From Paenibacillus graminis (GTDB lineage: Bacteria; Bacillota; Bacilli; Paenibacillales; Paenibacillaceae): a stretch of DNA of 64,000 bases. The first letter of the stretch is position 1, and each line of letters begins with the position of its first letter. A model generated the notes under the pieces. The model did no database searches, was not told the origin of the DNA, and worked only from the letters and a program-made list of their open reading frames with translations. Position numbers and translations under genes: made by a program. Below, in pieces: positions 1 to 9,060 of this stretch. The stretch is taken from positions 4,712,001-4,776,000 of the forward strand of contig NZ_CP009287.1 in NCBI RefSeq assembly GCF_000758705.1. The letters are read 5' to 3'.

Positions 1-940
1 CGGTAGCAGATGAGCTGACTGGTTCACGGCCATCTCCTCTAAAAGACGCCGTATTCGTGAAGCTGCTCAACGTATCGCTGACAACTGCAGTCGTATAGGC
101 AATCCGGTAAGCGCCCGTGATAACAGGGTCCGTAAAATGTACCTTCAGCGTTCCGTCCGTTACTTCGGCGATATACTTGCTGCTGTCAAGCAATGCCCCC
201 TTTGTGACCGTGCCATCCAGTTGAACCGACAGCTGATAGACCGCAAGCGTAACGGTGCTGTCCAGGGACAAGCCTTCAGGAATCGGGTCTGTAACGACAG
301 CACCCGCTACCGGCTCCAGCTTTTTGTTGACATCGACGGTCCAGTCAATGTGATTGGCATTGAAACCGCCCGAGACGCCTTTCTTCTCGATCGTTGAACC
401 TACAGAAGGCTTGAAGTTCACAACAATGGTCTGAGCGCCGCCATTGACCGGGAACACAATTTCCTGCACCGTGCTGCCCGAGATCACTTTTTTATCAAAT
501 TGGGTATTAATTCTTAACGTTCCCTGAACATTATCGTGGGTCTCGATGTAGCTGTTGAAGGTCATCAGCACCTGGTGTGTGGATTGGCTGACTGTAAAAC
601 TGCCTACCTCCCCATCATCTGATACCAGTGATCCGTTAATGTCATTGAACAGCTCGAATTGCGCCGGCAGCTGGAACGCAAAAGTGTCACCGTCAACGTA
701 GCCATGCCCGTTAGGAAGCGCCCACGTATAATCCAGCTTCACACTGGAATCAACGTCATACACGCTGCCTGTTACCGTCTGTCCATCCGGCCCATACACG
801 GCCATCGACACACTGGTAATAATGTCCCGGTCATTCTCAATTCCCGCAGCCGTAGCCTTCATACTAAACCCGATGCCGTATGCATACTGCACAAACAGCA
901 TGAGGACGACTAAGGCCACACTAATTCTTTTTTTCACCAT
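1..940 (-). CDS. Cna-like surface adhesin, N-terminal part (runs off the window)
   Basis: Translation of the minus strand from the ATG at 940 stays open to base 1, so at least 313 residues are present and the C-terminus is missing. It begins with two lysines, an arginine and a hydrophobic stretch ending near an AxA-type cleavage site (residues 1-31), a Sec signal peptide. The following ~140 residues resemble the Ig-like adhesin and collagen-binding domains of Gram-positive MSCRAMM proteins (TWALP, FAFQLP, SDDGEVGSF, TLRINTQFD). A second beta-sandwich follows (VDWTVDVN-like IDWTVDVNKK, ITGAYRIAYTT). Such proteins attach to host or matrix polymers and are usually anchored to the wall by a C-terminal LPxTG motif, which cannot be seen here. 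An in-frame ATG at 964 lacks a ribosome binding site, whereas GGGGG precedes 940. Its ligand is unknown. Confidence 0.75.
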   Translation of the reverse strand, partial: MVKKRISVALVVLMLFVQYAYGIGFSMKATAAGIENDRDIITSVSMAVYGPDGQTVTGSVYDVDSSVKLDYTWALPNGHGYVDGDTFAFQLPAQFELFNDINGSLVSDDGEVGSFTVSQSTHQVLMTFNSYIETHDNVQGTLRINTQFDKKVISGSTVQEIVFPVNGGAQTIVVNFKPSVGSTIEKKGVSGGFNANHIDWTVDVNKKLEPVAGAVVTDPIPEGLSLDSTVTLAVYQLSVQLDGTVTKGALLDSSKYIAEVTDGTLKVHFTDPVITGAYRIAYTTAVVSDTLSSFTNTASFRGDGREPVSSSAT

Positions 941-1233
941 ACTCAAAAAGCCCCCATTCCCCATCGTATTATCGGATTCGCAAAATTCTCTTGCCGCTGC
1001 CGAAGATTACCGCCGAATGCCCAGGTTAAGACATATTCCGCTTGAAAGCCAGTTATGTATTCCGGAAAATCCTGCGACCATCTTATGTGAATATTCTGCG
1101 TTTTTTTCTTTTCTGGCCAGAGACTGCGATATATACTTATATCACCTTAGTGTAGATCATTAGAATCAGAAATTGTTAAAATTTCAGAATTTTATTTTTG
1201 CCAAATATTTCTCGTCTTTCAAGGGGGAAAGCT

Positions 1234-1989
1234 GTGAGCCACAACACTTTTTTCGGCCGGCAGCATGATATCGATTTCATCATGTTCTCGGTTTCGCATT
1301 GGATGGCTATATCTTTAGTCGCATGTTTCTGTATGATCCTCTTTGGCCTGCGCCGGGCAATCCGTTCCAACCCGGGACTTAAGCAGTCTATCCGCCTGCT
1401 GCTTGTTGCTGTGCTGCTGTTCTCTGAAGGCGGTCTGCAGCTGTGGTACATCACTCAGGAGGTCTGGAAAAAAGGGAATTCCCTGCCGCTGGAACTATGC
1501 GGAATCACGCTGCTCTTATCCATTGTGATGCTGCTTACCCGGAGCCGTCTGCTGTACTCCTTTCTCTATTTCGCGGGCATCGGCGGTGCATTCATTGCGC
1601 TGCTTACACCCAATCTGGTGTATCCTTTTCCCCATTTCCGCTTTCTGCTGTTTTTCGCCGCCCACGGCGGGATTATTCTGGCATCGCTGTACATGACCTG
1701 GATCGAGGGTTACAGGCCAACCTGGAAATCGCTGTTCTTCACCATGCTCTGCCTCAATATCGTGGCGGCCGCCGTCTATGCCGCAGACCGGATTCTCGGG
1801 GCCAACTATATGTTTCTGGCGCACAAGCCGGGCACGTTTTCAGTATTGGATTATTTTGGTCCCTACCCGTACTATCTGCTTGCGGAAGAGGCGTTTGCTT
1901 TTGTGGTATTTCTCCTGATGTATCTTGTGTTCTTCTGGTTTCCGCAGCGTTGGAATGCCCCGCCATGCGCTAGACGAACCAAACTATAA
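1234..1989 (+). CDS. YwaF/TIGR02206 family integral membrane protein
   Basis: A 251-residue protein with about seven hydrophobic segments, matching the TIGR02206 (YwaF-like, TMEM164-related) family. The membrane segments carry the typical LPLELCG motif after the second helix and an FPHFRFLLFFAAHGG stretch in the middle. The biochemical role of the family in bacteria is not established. I chose the GTG at 1234 because AAGGGGG lies a few bases upstream. An in-frame ATG at 1198 has no ribosome binding site. It is transcribed away from the adhesin gene and converges on ppiB, and it does not share an operon with anything visible. Confidence 0.8.
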   Translation: MSHNTFFGRQHDIDFIMFSVSHWMAISLVACFCMILFGLRRAIRSNPGLKQSIRLLLVAVLLFSEGGLQLWYITQEVWKKGNSLPLELCGITLLLSIVMLLTRSRLLYSFLYFAGIGGAFIALLTPNLVYPFPHFRFLLFFAAHGGIILASLYMTWIEGYRPTWKSLFFTMLCLNIVAAAVYAADRILGANYMFLAHKPGTFSVLDYFGPYPYYLLAEEAFAFVVFLLMYLVFFWFPQRWNAPPCARRTKL

Positions 1990-1994
1990 GAATA

Positions 1995-2034
1995 AAAAAC
2001 GCCAAAAAGCAGACCTCCATACCGGAAGTCTGCT
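1995..2034 (-). terminator. rho-independent terminator of ppiB
   Basis: AGCAGAC (2008-2014) pairs with GTCTGCT (2028-2034). Read on the minus strand the stem is followed by TTTTTGGCG and then TTTTTTATT, directly downstream of the ppiB stop codon. Confidence 0.75.
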
Positions 2035-2073
2035 CTGCTTGGTACATACGGGATAAACCCGAGAAATTAATAA

Positions 2074-2505
2074 TTAAGCTTCGATAATTTCCACCGAAGT
2101 CATTTTGTCGCGTCCCTGGAAAGCATCAACCTTGTCCATACCTTCTACCACTTTGCCGAATACAGTGTGTACGCCGTCAAGATGCGGCTGTGGAGCGTAG
2201 CAGATATAGAACTGGCTTCCGCCTGTGTTCTTACCGGCATGAGCCATAGCGAGCGTTCCGCGCTCATGCTTGTTCGGGTTGATTTCGCAGTCGATGGTAT
2301 ATCCCGGACCACCGGAGCCTGTACCATTTGGACAGCCGCCTTGGGCTACGAAACCTGGGATTACACGGTGAAATACCAGACCGTTGTAGAACCCTTCTTT
2401 TGCCAGCTTCTCAAAGTTTGCAACCGTGTTGGGTGCATCCTTCTCGAACAGATCAAGCAGCACGACGCCGCCATTTTCGAGTGTAATTTTCGCTTGCTTT
2501 GCCAT
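2074..2505 (-). CDS. ppiB: peptidyl-prolyl cis-trans isomerase, cyclophilin type
   Basis: A 143-residue single-domain cytoplasmic cyclophilin, close to the B. subtilis PpiB length. It catalyses cis-trans isomerisation of Xaa-Pro bonds. The family signature is intact: [13 protein letters not shown] contains the catalytic Arg and Phe, GTLAMAH and SQFYICYA line the active site, and [11 protein letters not shown] is the conserved C-terminal motif. AAAGGGG lies 8-9 bases before the ATG. The gene is last in the order spoVAA-spoVAB-spoVAF-lysA-ppiB, the same tail as in B. subtilis. A hairpin separates it from lysA, so it probably has its own promoter as well. Confidence 0.95.
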   Translation of the reverse strand: MAKQAKITLENGGVVLLDLFEKDAPNTVANFEKLAKEGFYNGLVFHRVIPGFVAQGGCPNGTGSGGPGYTIDCEINPNKHERGTLAMAHAGKNTGGSQFYICYAPQPHLDGVHTVFGKVVEGMDKVDAFQGRDKMTSVEIIEA

Positions 2506-2579
2506 ATGTAAATACCCCTTTCGAAATAACAGATATTGAACACGTTTATTAGTTTACTATGAAATGACGCACAAAGCAA

Positions 2580-2605
2580 AGCAGGCGGAAGTCCTTCCGC
2601 CTGCT
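2580..2605 (-). terminator. terminator between lysA and ppiB
   Basis: A perfect 12-bp stem, AGCAGGCGGAAG with CTTCCGCCTGCT, has a two-base centre. On the minus strand it is followed by TTTGCTTTG. It lies 44 bases beyond the lysA stop codon. Confidence 0.65.
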
Positions 2606-2648
2606 GCATCCTTCTTCATTGTCTGCCGCATCTGCCGCAGAAAATCAC

Positions 2649-3983
2649 TTACTTCGCCACCGCCTGCTTCGCAATGCGCGCCGGAACAATATCGTTGGCG
2701 ATAATGTCCTGATGGCTCTCACGGCGGACCACAAGGTCGCTCTGCCCATTCTGTACGAACACCACTGCCGGACGGCGGATCCGGTTATAGTTGCTGGCCA
2801 TGGAATAGTTGTATGCCCCTGTGCAGGCCACAGCGAGCAGATCCCCGCTCTCCACCTTAGGAAGCTCTACATCCCAGATCAGCATATCGCCGCTCTCGCA
2901 GCATTTGCCGGCAATCGAAACCGTTTCTTCATTCGGTTCTGCGGCACGGTTGGCCAGCAGCGCCTCATATTTGGATTCATAGAGCGCCGGACGCGGATTA
3001 TCCGTCATCCCGCCGTCAACGGCGACATATTTGCGCACACCGGGAATCTCCTTGTTCGTGCCCACAGTGTACAGCGTAGTTCCGGCATCGCCGACAATGC
3101 TGCGGCCCGGCTCTACCCAGATTTGCGGCAGCTTCTCGCCAATGCCGGCAAAATGCGTCTTCACGGCACCTGTGATGGCGGCCACATATTCGGACACCTG
3201 CAGCGGTGTATCGCCTTCGACATAACGGATACCAAAGCCGCCGCCGAGATTAACCACCGGGAACTCTACACCCAGTTCTTCCTTCACTTTGCGCGTGAAC
3301 TCGGCAATGCGTTCAACCGCCAGCTCAAAACCTTCGGTTTCAAAAATCTGTGAGCCGATGTGCGAATGAACGCCCAGCAGCCGCAGATTGCTTTGTGCGG
3401 AGGCGAGTCTTACCGCTTCCAGTGCAGAACCGTTTCCAATATCGAAGCCGAATTTCGAGTCGGTCTGGCCGGTGGAGGCATACGCATGGTGGGCATGCGC
3501 CTCTACGCCCGGAGTCACGCGCAGCAGGATGTTAACTGTTACTTCCTTGCGGAGGGCGATGGCCTGCAGCATGTGCAGCTCTACCAGATTGTCGGCTACG
3601 AAGCAGCCGATCCCGGCATCAATTGCCATTTCGATCTCATCCGGTGTTTTGTTGTTGCCGTGAAAATGGATGCGCTCAGCCGGAAATCCGGCCTGCAGCG
3701 CGGTATACAGCTCACCGTCCGACACAACGTCCAGCGACAGCCCTTCCTCGTCAGCCAAACGGCACATCGCCATTACGGAGAAGGCTTTGCTGGCATAGGC
3801 CACCTGGAACCCGAGACCGGATGCAGTAAAAGCCTCCATGTACTCGCGGCAGCGGCGACGGACTAATTGCTCGTCCACTATATACAGCGGGGTACCATAT
3901 TCCGCCTTCAATTCGGTCACATCACATCCGCCGATCTCCAGATGATTGGCATCATTAATTCGGCTCGTCCCGTGTAAAAACAT
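2649..3983 (-). CDS. lysA: diaminopimelate decarboxylase
   Basis: This 444-residue PLP enzyme converts meso-diaminopimelate to lysine plus CO2, the last step of lysine synthesis, in the cytoplasm. The fold-type III motifs are all visible: the PLP lysine in YASKAF (about residue 66), HSHIGSQ, the phosphate-binding GGGFGIRY, EPGRSIVGDAG, and the substrate-binding CCESGD and TGAYNYSMASNYNR. GGAGG precedes the ATG by nine bases. A 119-bp gap separates it from spoVAF and contains TATACT with a weak TTCAAT 18 bases upstream, so lysA may be read both from the spoVA transcript and from its own promoter. Confidence 0.97.
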   Translation of the reverse strand: MFLHGTSRINDANHLEIGGCDVTELKAEYGTPLYIVDEQLVRRRCREYMEAFTASGLGFQVAYASKAFSVMAMCRLADEEGLSLDVVSDGELYTALQAGFPAERIHFHGNNKTPDEIEMAIDAGIGCFVADNLVELHMLQAIALRKEVTVNILLRVTPGVEAHAHHAYASTGQTDSKFGFDIGNGSALEAVRLASAQSNLRLLGVHSHIGSQIFETEGFELAVERIAEFTRKVKEELGVEFPVVNLGGGFGIRYVEGDTPLQVSEYVAAITGAVKTHFAGIGEKLPQIWVEPGRSIVGDAGTTLYTVGTNKEIPGVRKYVAVDGGMTDNPRPALYESKYEALLANRAAEPNEETVSIAGKCCESGDMLIWDVELPKVESGDLLAVACTGAYNYSMASNYNRIRRPAVVFVQNGQSDLVVRRESHQDIIANDIVPARIAKQAVAK

Positions 3984-4102
3984 TTGCGCAGTCCTCCAAT
4001 TTCTGTGGAAATTCTTGTTCCACCCTATCTTTTAGTGTATTCAGTATAACAGACAGTGGGAACACCATTGAATGGACTAATTTGCAGTTGATTTGTATTT
4101 TC

Positions 4103-6679
4103 CTACGATTTGCTTTTCTTCTCCGGAACCGGCGGCATCCGCGTATTGTCTCTTGTTTTGTTGAAGGATGGCCTAGTTTTGGAGTTAAGCACAGGCTGGC
4201 GGATAATGATCTCCCCCATCGCCTTTGCATTAAATGGTATAAACGGCCACAAATATGATGAATTGTAGGAGCGGTGTGTCGTGAGCAGGATTATAATCAG
4301 TGTTGTGCCGATCATAAAGCCCTGCACCTGGAATGCGGCCACAGCGAGCAGCAGCACAAGCCTGACAATCCGGTTGGCCAGCCCCAGCTCATAGCTGGGC
4401 GTGGCGAACATACCGATGGATGCAACAGCCATGTACAGCACGACCTCATTGACGAAAAGACCGGTCTGGACAGCAATGTCCCCAACCAGAATCGCGGCAA
4501 TGAGACCCATAGCCGAACCTAGAGGAGTCGGTGTATGCACGGCAGCCATGCGCAGGAGATCGACCCCAAGCTCAACAAGGAGAAACTGGGCAAGCAGCGG
4601 AATTTTGGCCATTTTCTGCGGCCCGATGAATTCAAGCATCGCCGGTTTAAGCTCCGGATGGATCACAAGCAGCATCCAGAGCGGAAGCAGGAACATGGAA
4701 GCAAAAATCCCGATGAACCGCACCCAGCGCAGATACGTGCCCATAAACGGTGTCTGGCGGTTCTCTTCCGCATGTTGGCACAAATCAAAAAAGGTGGTCG
4801 GCAAAATCATGACACTCGGGGAAGTATCTACGAAAATAACCACCCGGCCTTCCAGCAGATGGGAAGCCACAACATCCGGACGCTCCGAATACCGCACCAG
4901 CGGATAGGGATTCCAGCCTCCGCCGACGATCGCCTCCTCCAGCTGTTTGTCCGCGAGCGGAATGCCGTCAATATTCACGCTCTTAATTTTTTCGGTGACG
5001 GCCTTAACCTGCGTTTTGTCGACGATATCATCGATATACGCGACACAGACATCCGTGCGCGTCCGGCGGCCCACCTGGTGCATCTCATATTTCAATCCAG
5101 GGTCGCGGACCCGTCTTCTGACCAGCGCGACGTTGCTTAGCAGGGTTTCTGTGAATCCGTCGCGCGCTCCACGCACCACCCGTTCAATGGACGGTTCGTC
5201 CGGATTGCGTGAAGGATAGGAGCGGGTATCCATGATAATAACTTCAGTTTGACCTTCAATGAAAAAGACGCTCATTCCCGACAGCACTTTATTAATGCTC
5301 TCGCTGAGCAATTCTCCTTTCTCCACCTGGATGTGGGGGATGAACTCGCTCATAAAGCTGGCTAGCACATCCGTAGAGATATTCTCCGGGGTGAGGTACG
5401 TCAGGCGCTTCAGAATTTCATCGATGATCGTATCCTTGGCGAACCCGCTGATGCACAGCAGCGCCGCCTTGCGTCCGCCAAAAGTCATTTCCCGGAACAC
5501 TACATCAAAGGACGAATGAAGGCCCATGACCTCCGCAAGTGTCTTTTTGGTATCCTCAAGATTAGCCGGAATGTTGTCACTGCCCTGCCAGTAAATGATC
5601 GATTCCTCCAAAGAATCGGAACGTTCGGCATCGCGTTTCTTTTGCAGCGGATCATCGGCCTTCTTCGCTTCAGCCCCGCCAGCAGCATTTTCCTTTGCAC
5701 TTTTCCCGTTTTCCTCCGGCTGCTCCAGGGTTTTGCCTGCTGCCCCTGCCTGAGGCTGTGCACCCGGAGGTCCTTCATCCTCAGCCTGGCCTGCATCGTC
5801 GTCTGTCTCTTCGTCATCCCCGAACAATCTGGCAAAAAAACCTTTTTTGCCGCTCTCCGGCTCCTGCGCACCCAGCTCTTCCGAGGCTTCCGCATCCTGC
5901 GCACCCAGCTCTTCCGGGGCTTCCGCATCCTGCGCACCCAGCTCTTCCGAGGCTTCCGCATCCTGCGCATGCGCGTCCATTCCGCTGTCCCTGCCGAGGC
6001 CTCCCTTGCCGGAATCTGCTGCTGCACATCGGTTCTGAGCGGCGGCAGACTCCGAATCCAAGCTTCCTGAAGCAGACGGCTCTGCAGACTCCTTCTCTGA
6101 TCCAGCTTCCGGTCCGGCTCCTTCCTTTGCACTCTCACTCATGGATGGACTTTCATCCCCATATCCGGTTGCGCCCGAATCCTCTCCACTGTCCTCTCCA
6201 CTGGCCACAGTATTGCCATCTCCGCCATCTGTCCCGCCGGTTCCGGCTTCCTCTACGGCTTCATCCGGTTCCTTATCTTCCTCTTCGTCGTCGCTGAACA
6301 ACGATGCCAGGAACCCCTTAGCGTCCTTCTTGGCCGTCTCATTACCGGACACCTTCTCTTCATCCGCATCCTGATTCTCCTCAGAAGCTGCCGGGTCCAC
6401 GGCTGCGGAACCGGCCTCCCCGTCTCCCTGCTCTGTCTCCTGCTGCTCCACATTACCTGCGCCCAGCTCCGCCGAAGCTTCCACATCCTGTGTCCCTCTC
6501 TCTGAATCAGCCGCATCCTCCCCGTCAGTTCCCGTAGCGGTACCGGCGGTTACAGAATTGTCTTCCACATCAGCTGCCGCCTCTGGCTTTTCTTCCGTCT
6601 CCACACTGTCTTTACCGGCCGTTTTGCTCTTGTCTTTTGGAACTTCGATAAAATCTCCGCTGTGAACATACCTAACCAC
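4103..6679 (-). CDS. spoVAF: spore germination protein SpoVAF (GerA family) with long acidic N-terminal extension
   Basis: This 858-residue protein is nearly twice the ~490 residues of B. subtilis SpoVAF. Residues ~365-830 are a normal GerA-family unit: a soluble domain (LTPENISTDVL, RGARDGFTETLLSNVALVRRR split around the family motif) followed by 4-5 membrane helices with GDIAVQTGLFVNEVV, typical of SpoVAF. Residues ~20-360 are a low-complexity, Glu/Asp/Ala/Ser-rich region not usual in the family. It holds three 11-residue repeats of AQDAEASEELG type and two related KGFLASLFSDDEEE and KGFFARLFGDDEE motifs. The GTG at 6679 is preferred because AAGGAGG lies seven bases upstream; an in-frame ATG at 6715 would overlap spoVAB by 22 bases and lacks a site. 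SpoVAF is an inner spore membrane protein involved in germination. Confidence 0.88.
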   Translation of the reverse strand: MVRYVHSGDFIEVPKDKSKTAGKDSVETEEKPEAAADVEDNSVTAGTATGTDGEDAADSERGTQDVEASAELGAGNVEQQETEQGDGEAGSAAVDPAASEENQDADEEKVSGNETAKKDAKGFLASLFSDDEEEDKEPDEAVEEAGTGGTDGGDGNTVASGEDSGEDSGATGYGDESPSMSESAKEGAGPEAGSEKESAEPSASGSLDSESAAAQNRCAAADSGKGGLGRDSGMDAHAQDAEASEELGAQDAEAPEELGAQDAEASEELGAQEPESGKKGFFARLFGDDEETDDDAGQAEDEGPPGAQPQAGAAGKTLEQPEENGKSAKENAAGGAEAKKADDPLQKKRDAERSDSLEESIIYWQGSDNIPANLEDTKKTLAEVMGLHSSFDVVFREMTFGGRKAALLCISGFAKDTIIDEILKRLTYLTPENISTDVLASFMSEFIPHIQVEKGELLSESINKVLSGMSVFFIEGQTEVIIMDTRSYPSRNPDEPSIERVVRGARDGFTETLLSNVALVRRRVRDPGLKYEMHQVGRRTRTDVCVAYIDDIVDKTQVKAVTEKIKSVNIDGIPLADKQLEEAIVGGGWNPYPLVRYSERPDVVASHLLEGRVVIFVDTSPSVMILPTTFFDLCQHAEENRQTPFMGTYLRWVRFIGIFASMFLLPLWMLLVIHPELKPAMLEFIGPQKMAKIPLLAQFLLVELGVDLLRMAAVHTPTPLGSAMGLIAAILVGDIAVQTGLFVNEVVLYMAVASIGMFATPSYELGLANRIVRLVLLLAVAAFQVQGFMIGTTLIIILLTTHRSYNSSYLWPFIPFNAKAMGEIIIRQPVLNSKTRPSFNKTRDNTRMPPVPEKKSKS
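5862..5970 (-). repeat. 33-bp in-frame coding tandem repeat inside spoVAF
   Basis: The string TCCTGCGCACCCAGCTCTTC recurs at 5862, 5895 and 5928 and its first bases again at 5961, an exact 33-bp period. Each unit encodes 11 residues of the acidic extension. A diverged relative lies near 6458-6495. Confidence 0.85.
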
Positions 6680-6693
6680 GCCATAACCTCCTT

Positions 6694-7119
6694 CTACTGT
6701 TGATACACAAACCAATCAAACAAAGAGCCAGCGACCTTGCCGCAGACCATCGCCATCAGCAGCCCGAAGAGCAGATGGGTCATACGCAGGCGCTTAGCCA
6801 AGATGGGCAGCACATTCAGCACCTCGGTCAGCGCCGCAGCCAGCATGCCCACAAATACCCCGTCAAACAGACCTACTCCCAGCTCTACCAATGGCCCGGC
6901 GGAAATCCGCCAATTCCAGAAATCAGACACGGTGCCAAGCAGCGAGCCCCCGATCATTGCTCCTTCATACCAATGCACTTTATCGTAGGAGGATGTCAGC
7001 TGGGCCAGCCGTGGTACCATGTCCAGCACAATGAAAAGTGCGATTACCCCGCCGCCCACCGCAATGCCTCCGGCAATCCCCAGCAGCAGATGCAGGCCCA
7101 GCGACAGCGGTGCGGTCAT
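6694..7119 (-). CDS. spoVAB: stage V sporulation protein AB
   Basis: A 141-residue hydrophobic protein with about four membrane segments, the usual SpoVAB size. The pattern GIAGGIAVGGG near the N-terminus and VELGVGLFDGVFVGMLAAALTE in the second half (the family core, quoted in part) identify it. SpoVA proteins form the channel complex that moves Ca-dipicolinate into the forespore and out during germination. The exact part played by SpoVAB is not known. Its ATG overlaps the spoVAA stop as ATGA (7116-7119), so the two are translationally coupled. The AAGGAGG of spoVAF overlaps its stop codon region. Confidence 0.9.
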   Translation of the reverse strand: MTAPLSLGLHLLLGIAGGIAVGGGVIALFIVLDMVPRLAQLTSSYDKVHWYEGAMIGGSLLGTVSDFWNWRISAGPLVELGVGLFDGVFVGMLAAALTEVLNVLPILAKRLRMTHLLFGLLMAMVCGKVAGSLFDWFVYQQ

Positions 7120-7784
7120 GACCTTTCCCCCCTCTCCGGAAGCCTGGAGGATTCATCGCCATGGCTTTTCATTTTGCTGTACTCCTCGTTGACTACATAG
7201 TGGTCAATATTTTTTTGGTAAAGGAACATTTCCACTTCCAGCGGAGTCGGCTCTTCATTCCATTTTTTCTTAAAAAGATGGTTGAAAAAAATCACCATGC
7301 CAAATCCGATGCCCAGGGAATAGGCAACTTGAAAGACATACGGATGCTCGTCCCGGCGGCCTGTAAGCATCTCCACAGTCCTGACCTGCACCTCCAGCAT
7401 GCTGACATCAGCATGGAAATTCATAATCGTCAATGCGGAGCCAAAGAACAGCAGCAGCCAGACCAGCACGAATAAGGCAATGGACGGTTTGCGTGCTTCC
7501 ACCGGCCCTTCAATCTGCACCAGCGTCCGGCCTTCTCCGATCGGCTGAATATCGGCACCGGGCACAAGCTCATGGATCTTGGGAATGACGGTCAGCAGAT
7601 CAATCAGGATCAGGTTTCCGTCGCTTTGGACAGGGTCCAGCAGCAGCAGTGAATACAGCGGCTCCCTCCACTCCGGATCGGTAATTAGATAGGCCACATC
7701 ACGCAGCAGAACCCCTTTGCCTTTGGGCACCGTCACCCGGTTTTTCAGCTGTATGTAAATAGCGGGAGCCGAATGGGCAGTCAT
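7116..7784 (-). CDS. spoVAA: stage V sporulation protein AA
   Basis: This 222-residue protein is close to B. subtilis SpoVAA (206 residues). It has a soluble N-terminal domain beginning IYIQLKNRV, two central to C-terminal membrane helices (LFVLVWLLLFFGSALTIMNF and the YSLGIGFGMVIFFNHLF segment) and a charged tail. The Bacillus protein is needed for dipicolinic acid uptake into the spore. I placed the start at 7784 because AGGAGG lies nine bases upstream; a longer in-frame ATG at 7838 has none. It heads the operon, and a SigG-type promoter is visible upstream at 7848-7878. Confidence 0.9.
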   Translation of the reverse strand: MTAHSAPAIYIQLKNRVTVPKGKGVLLRDVAYLITDPEWREPLYSLLLLDPVQSDGNLILIDLLTVIPKIHELVPGADIQPIGEGRTLVQIEGPVEARKPSIALFVLVWLLLFFGSALTIMNFHADVSMLEVQVRTVEMLTGRRDEHPYVFQVAYSLGIGFGMVIFFNHLFKKKWNEEPTPLEVEMFLYQKNIDHYVVNEEYSKMKSHGDESSRLPERGERS

Positions 7785-7847
7785 GCGCGGACACCTCCTA
7801 CAGGATCTGATGAGAAGCTGCATAGTCTTATATTTCAAGAATAACGG

Positions 7848-7878
7848 TAGTATGGGAGAAAAGGCTTATTTTTACTCT
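7848..7878 (-). promoter_or_regulatory. candidate SigG promoter of the spoVA operon
   Basis: On the minus strand CATACTA (7848-7854) is a perfect SigG -10 element. AGAGTA (7873-7878), 18 bases upstream, matches four of six positions of the TGAATA -35. SigG transcription in the forespore is how spoVA is controlled in B. subtilis. Confidence 0.6.
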
Positions 7879-7888
7879 TAACCTGCAC

Positions 7889-7924
7889 AAAAGGCAGACC
7901 AGGGAAAATCCCGGTCTGCCTTCT
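7889..7924 (-). terminator. hairpin terminator upstream of spoVAA
   Basis: AAGGCAGACC (7891-7900) pairs with GGTCTGCCTT (7913-7922). The minus-strand copy is followed by TTTTGTG. It would stop transcription coming from the decayed UbiB gene before the spoVA promoter. The 300 bases between spoVAA and that pseudogene hold nothing else I can identify. Confidence 0.55.
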
Positions 7925-8079
7925 CTTTGTATCGTCAATGGATTCAGCCTGCCCCCTCACCCGGCAGACATCCAGCTTTACGCTGTCTTACAATCTGTTC
8001 TCTTGACGCTTGATCCACTCACCGTCGTTTCTAAGTTCCCGTCCAACGGCCGGGGGGGAGCAAGATTTCCGCGTATATT

Positions 8080-9060
8080 TTACTCCTTCATCTGCTTTAA
8101 ATTCCTTACCGAATAGATCGCTACCCGTATGAGCAGCACCGCACTAATCACCAGACCGGTGTAACCGAACAGCGGTCCCCCAGGTACAGCAAACCGATGG
8201 AAATCCCACCGAAGGCAGTTCCGATAAAGGCGAGCAATAGCTGAGAAATCCAACGGGTGATGAACGAAGCATTGGTTTTGTCAGCAAAAAAACCGACCTT
8301 AATCGAAACTTCACCCTTCTCCAGCATGGAAGTCAGATTGTCCAGCCGCCGAGGCAGCTTGCGGATGACAGGCAGCAGCTCCAACAGTTCGTCCGCGGCC
8401 GTTTGCTTCCAATCGGCGGAGCCTCCGGCCGGCATAAATTCCGGCGAATGCTCCTGCACAAACCTCCGGGCTTCATTCATCAGGCTGAACGAGGGGTTCA
8501 ATTGCAGCAATGTACCTTCTAGCGTAATCAGTGAACGGAAAGCGCCAGCCACATTAGGATAGAACGAAAACTCAAATTCGGCGATCATCCGGAACAGGCC
8601 TTGAATGAATGCCTCCGAGCCCCCCGCCGGATCATATGCCGTCTGCACCAGCAGTTGGCTGACCGCTTGCTCCAGTCCTTCCTTGTCTACATCGGGCCGC
8701 GACTCAACCAGCAGCAGCAGCGATTCCATAACGACATAGGTGTTGCGGTGCTCGAATCCGATCAAGGGCCGCTTAAGCGCATCCTGCTGCAGTGTGCCGA
8801 TCCGTCCAACCGATCCGAAATCGAGCAGTGCGGGCGTCCCGTCATTGAGGATGTAGACATTGCCCGGATGGGGATCGGCATGAAAAATGCCCTTGAAAAA
8901 AAATCTGCTCCAGCACGCAATCAAAAATTTGCCGTTGGACTTCACGGCGGTCAATGCCGCGTGCTTCCAGAACGGGGGTGCTGCTCTTGACGCTCATGCC
9001 GTCCATATACTCAATTACAAGGATTTTGGAGTTGCGCACAAATACAGTTTTCGAGACGGC
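8080..9060 (-). pseudogene. UbiB/ABC1 (AarF) family atypical kinase, decayed
   Basis: Pieces of one UbiB-family protein lie in different frames. RNSKILVIEYMDG and DRREVQRQIFDC sit in the frame starting at 9039. The frame then changes at a run of eight A (8896-8903) into FKGIFHADPHPGNVYIL, which holds the invariant kinase-like HADPHPGN and LLDFGSVG motifs. A second slip at the C5 run (8177-8181) puts the C-terminal membrane helices (PLFGYTGLVISAVLLI) in a third frame ending at 8080. An in-frame TAA lies at 9061-9063, and the first ~200 residues of the usual ~550 are absent. The kinase is therefore dead unless the two homopolymer changes are sequencing errors; the missing N-terminus argues for true decay. 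Confidence 0.8.

Noticed and set aside
2619..3866. Plus-strand frames opposite lysA
   Set aside because: lysA is complete with all motifs on the minus strand. The opposite frames have no site or known domain.
5500..6374. Overlapping frames of 150-210 residues on both strands over the acidic part of spoVAF
   Set aside because: They are produced by the biased composition and the 33-bp repeat of the coding frame.
6556..6687. Short frame starting MAWLGMFTAE directly after the AAGGAGG at the spoVAB/spoVAF junction
   Set aside because: Its ATG is only two bases from the AAGGAGG and the frame closes after about 40 residues of arginine-rich nonsense. The GTG at 6679 is better spaced and opens spoVAF.
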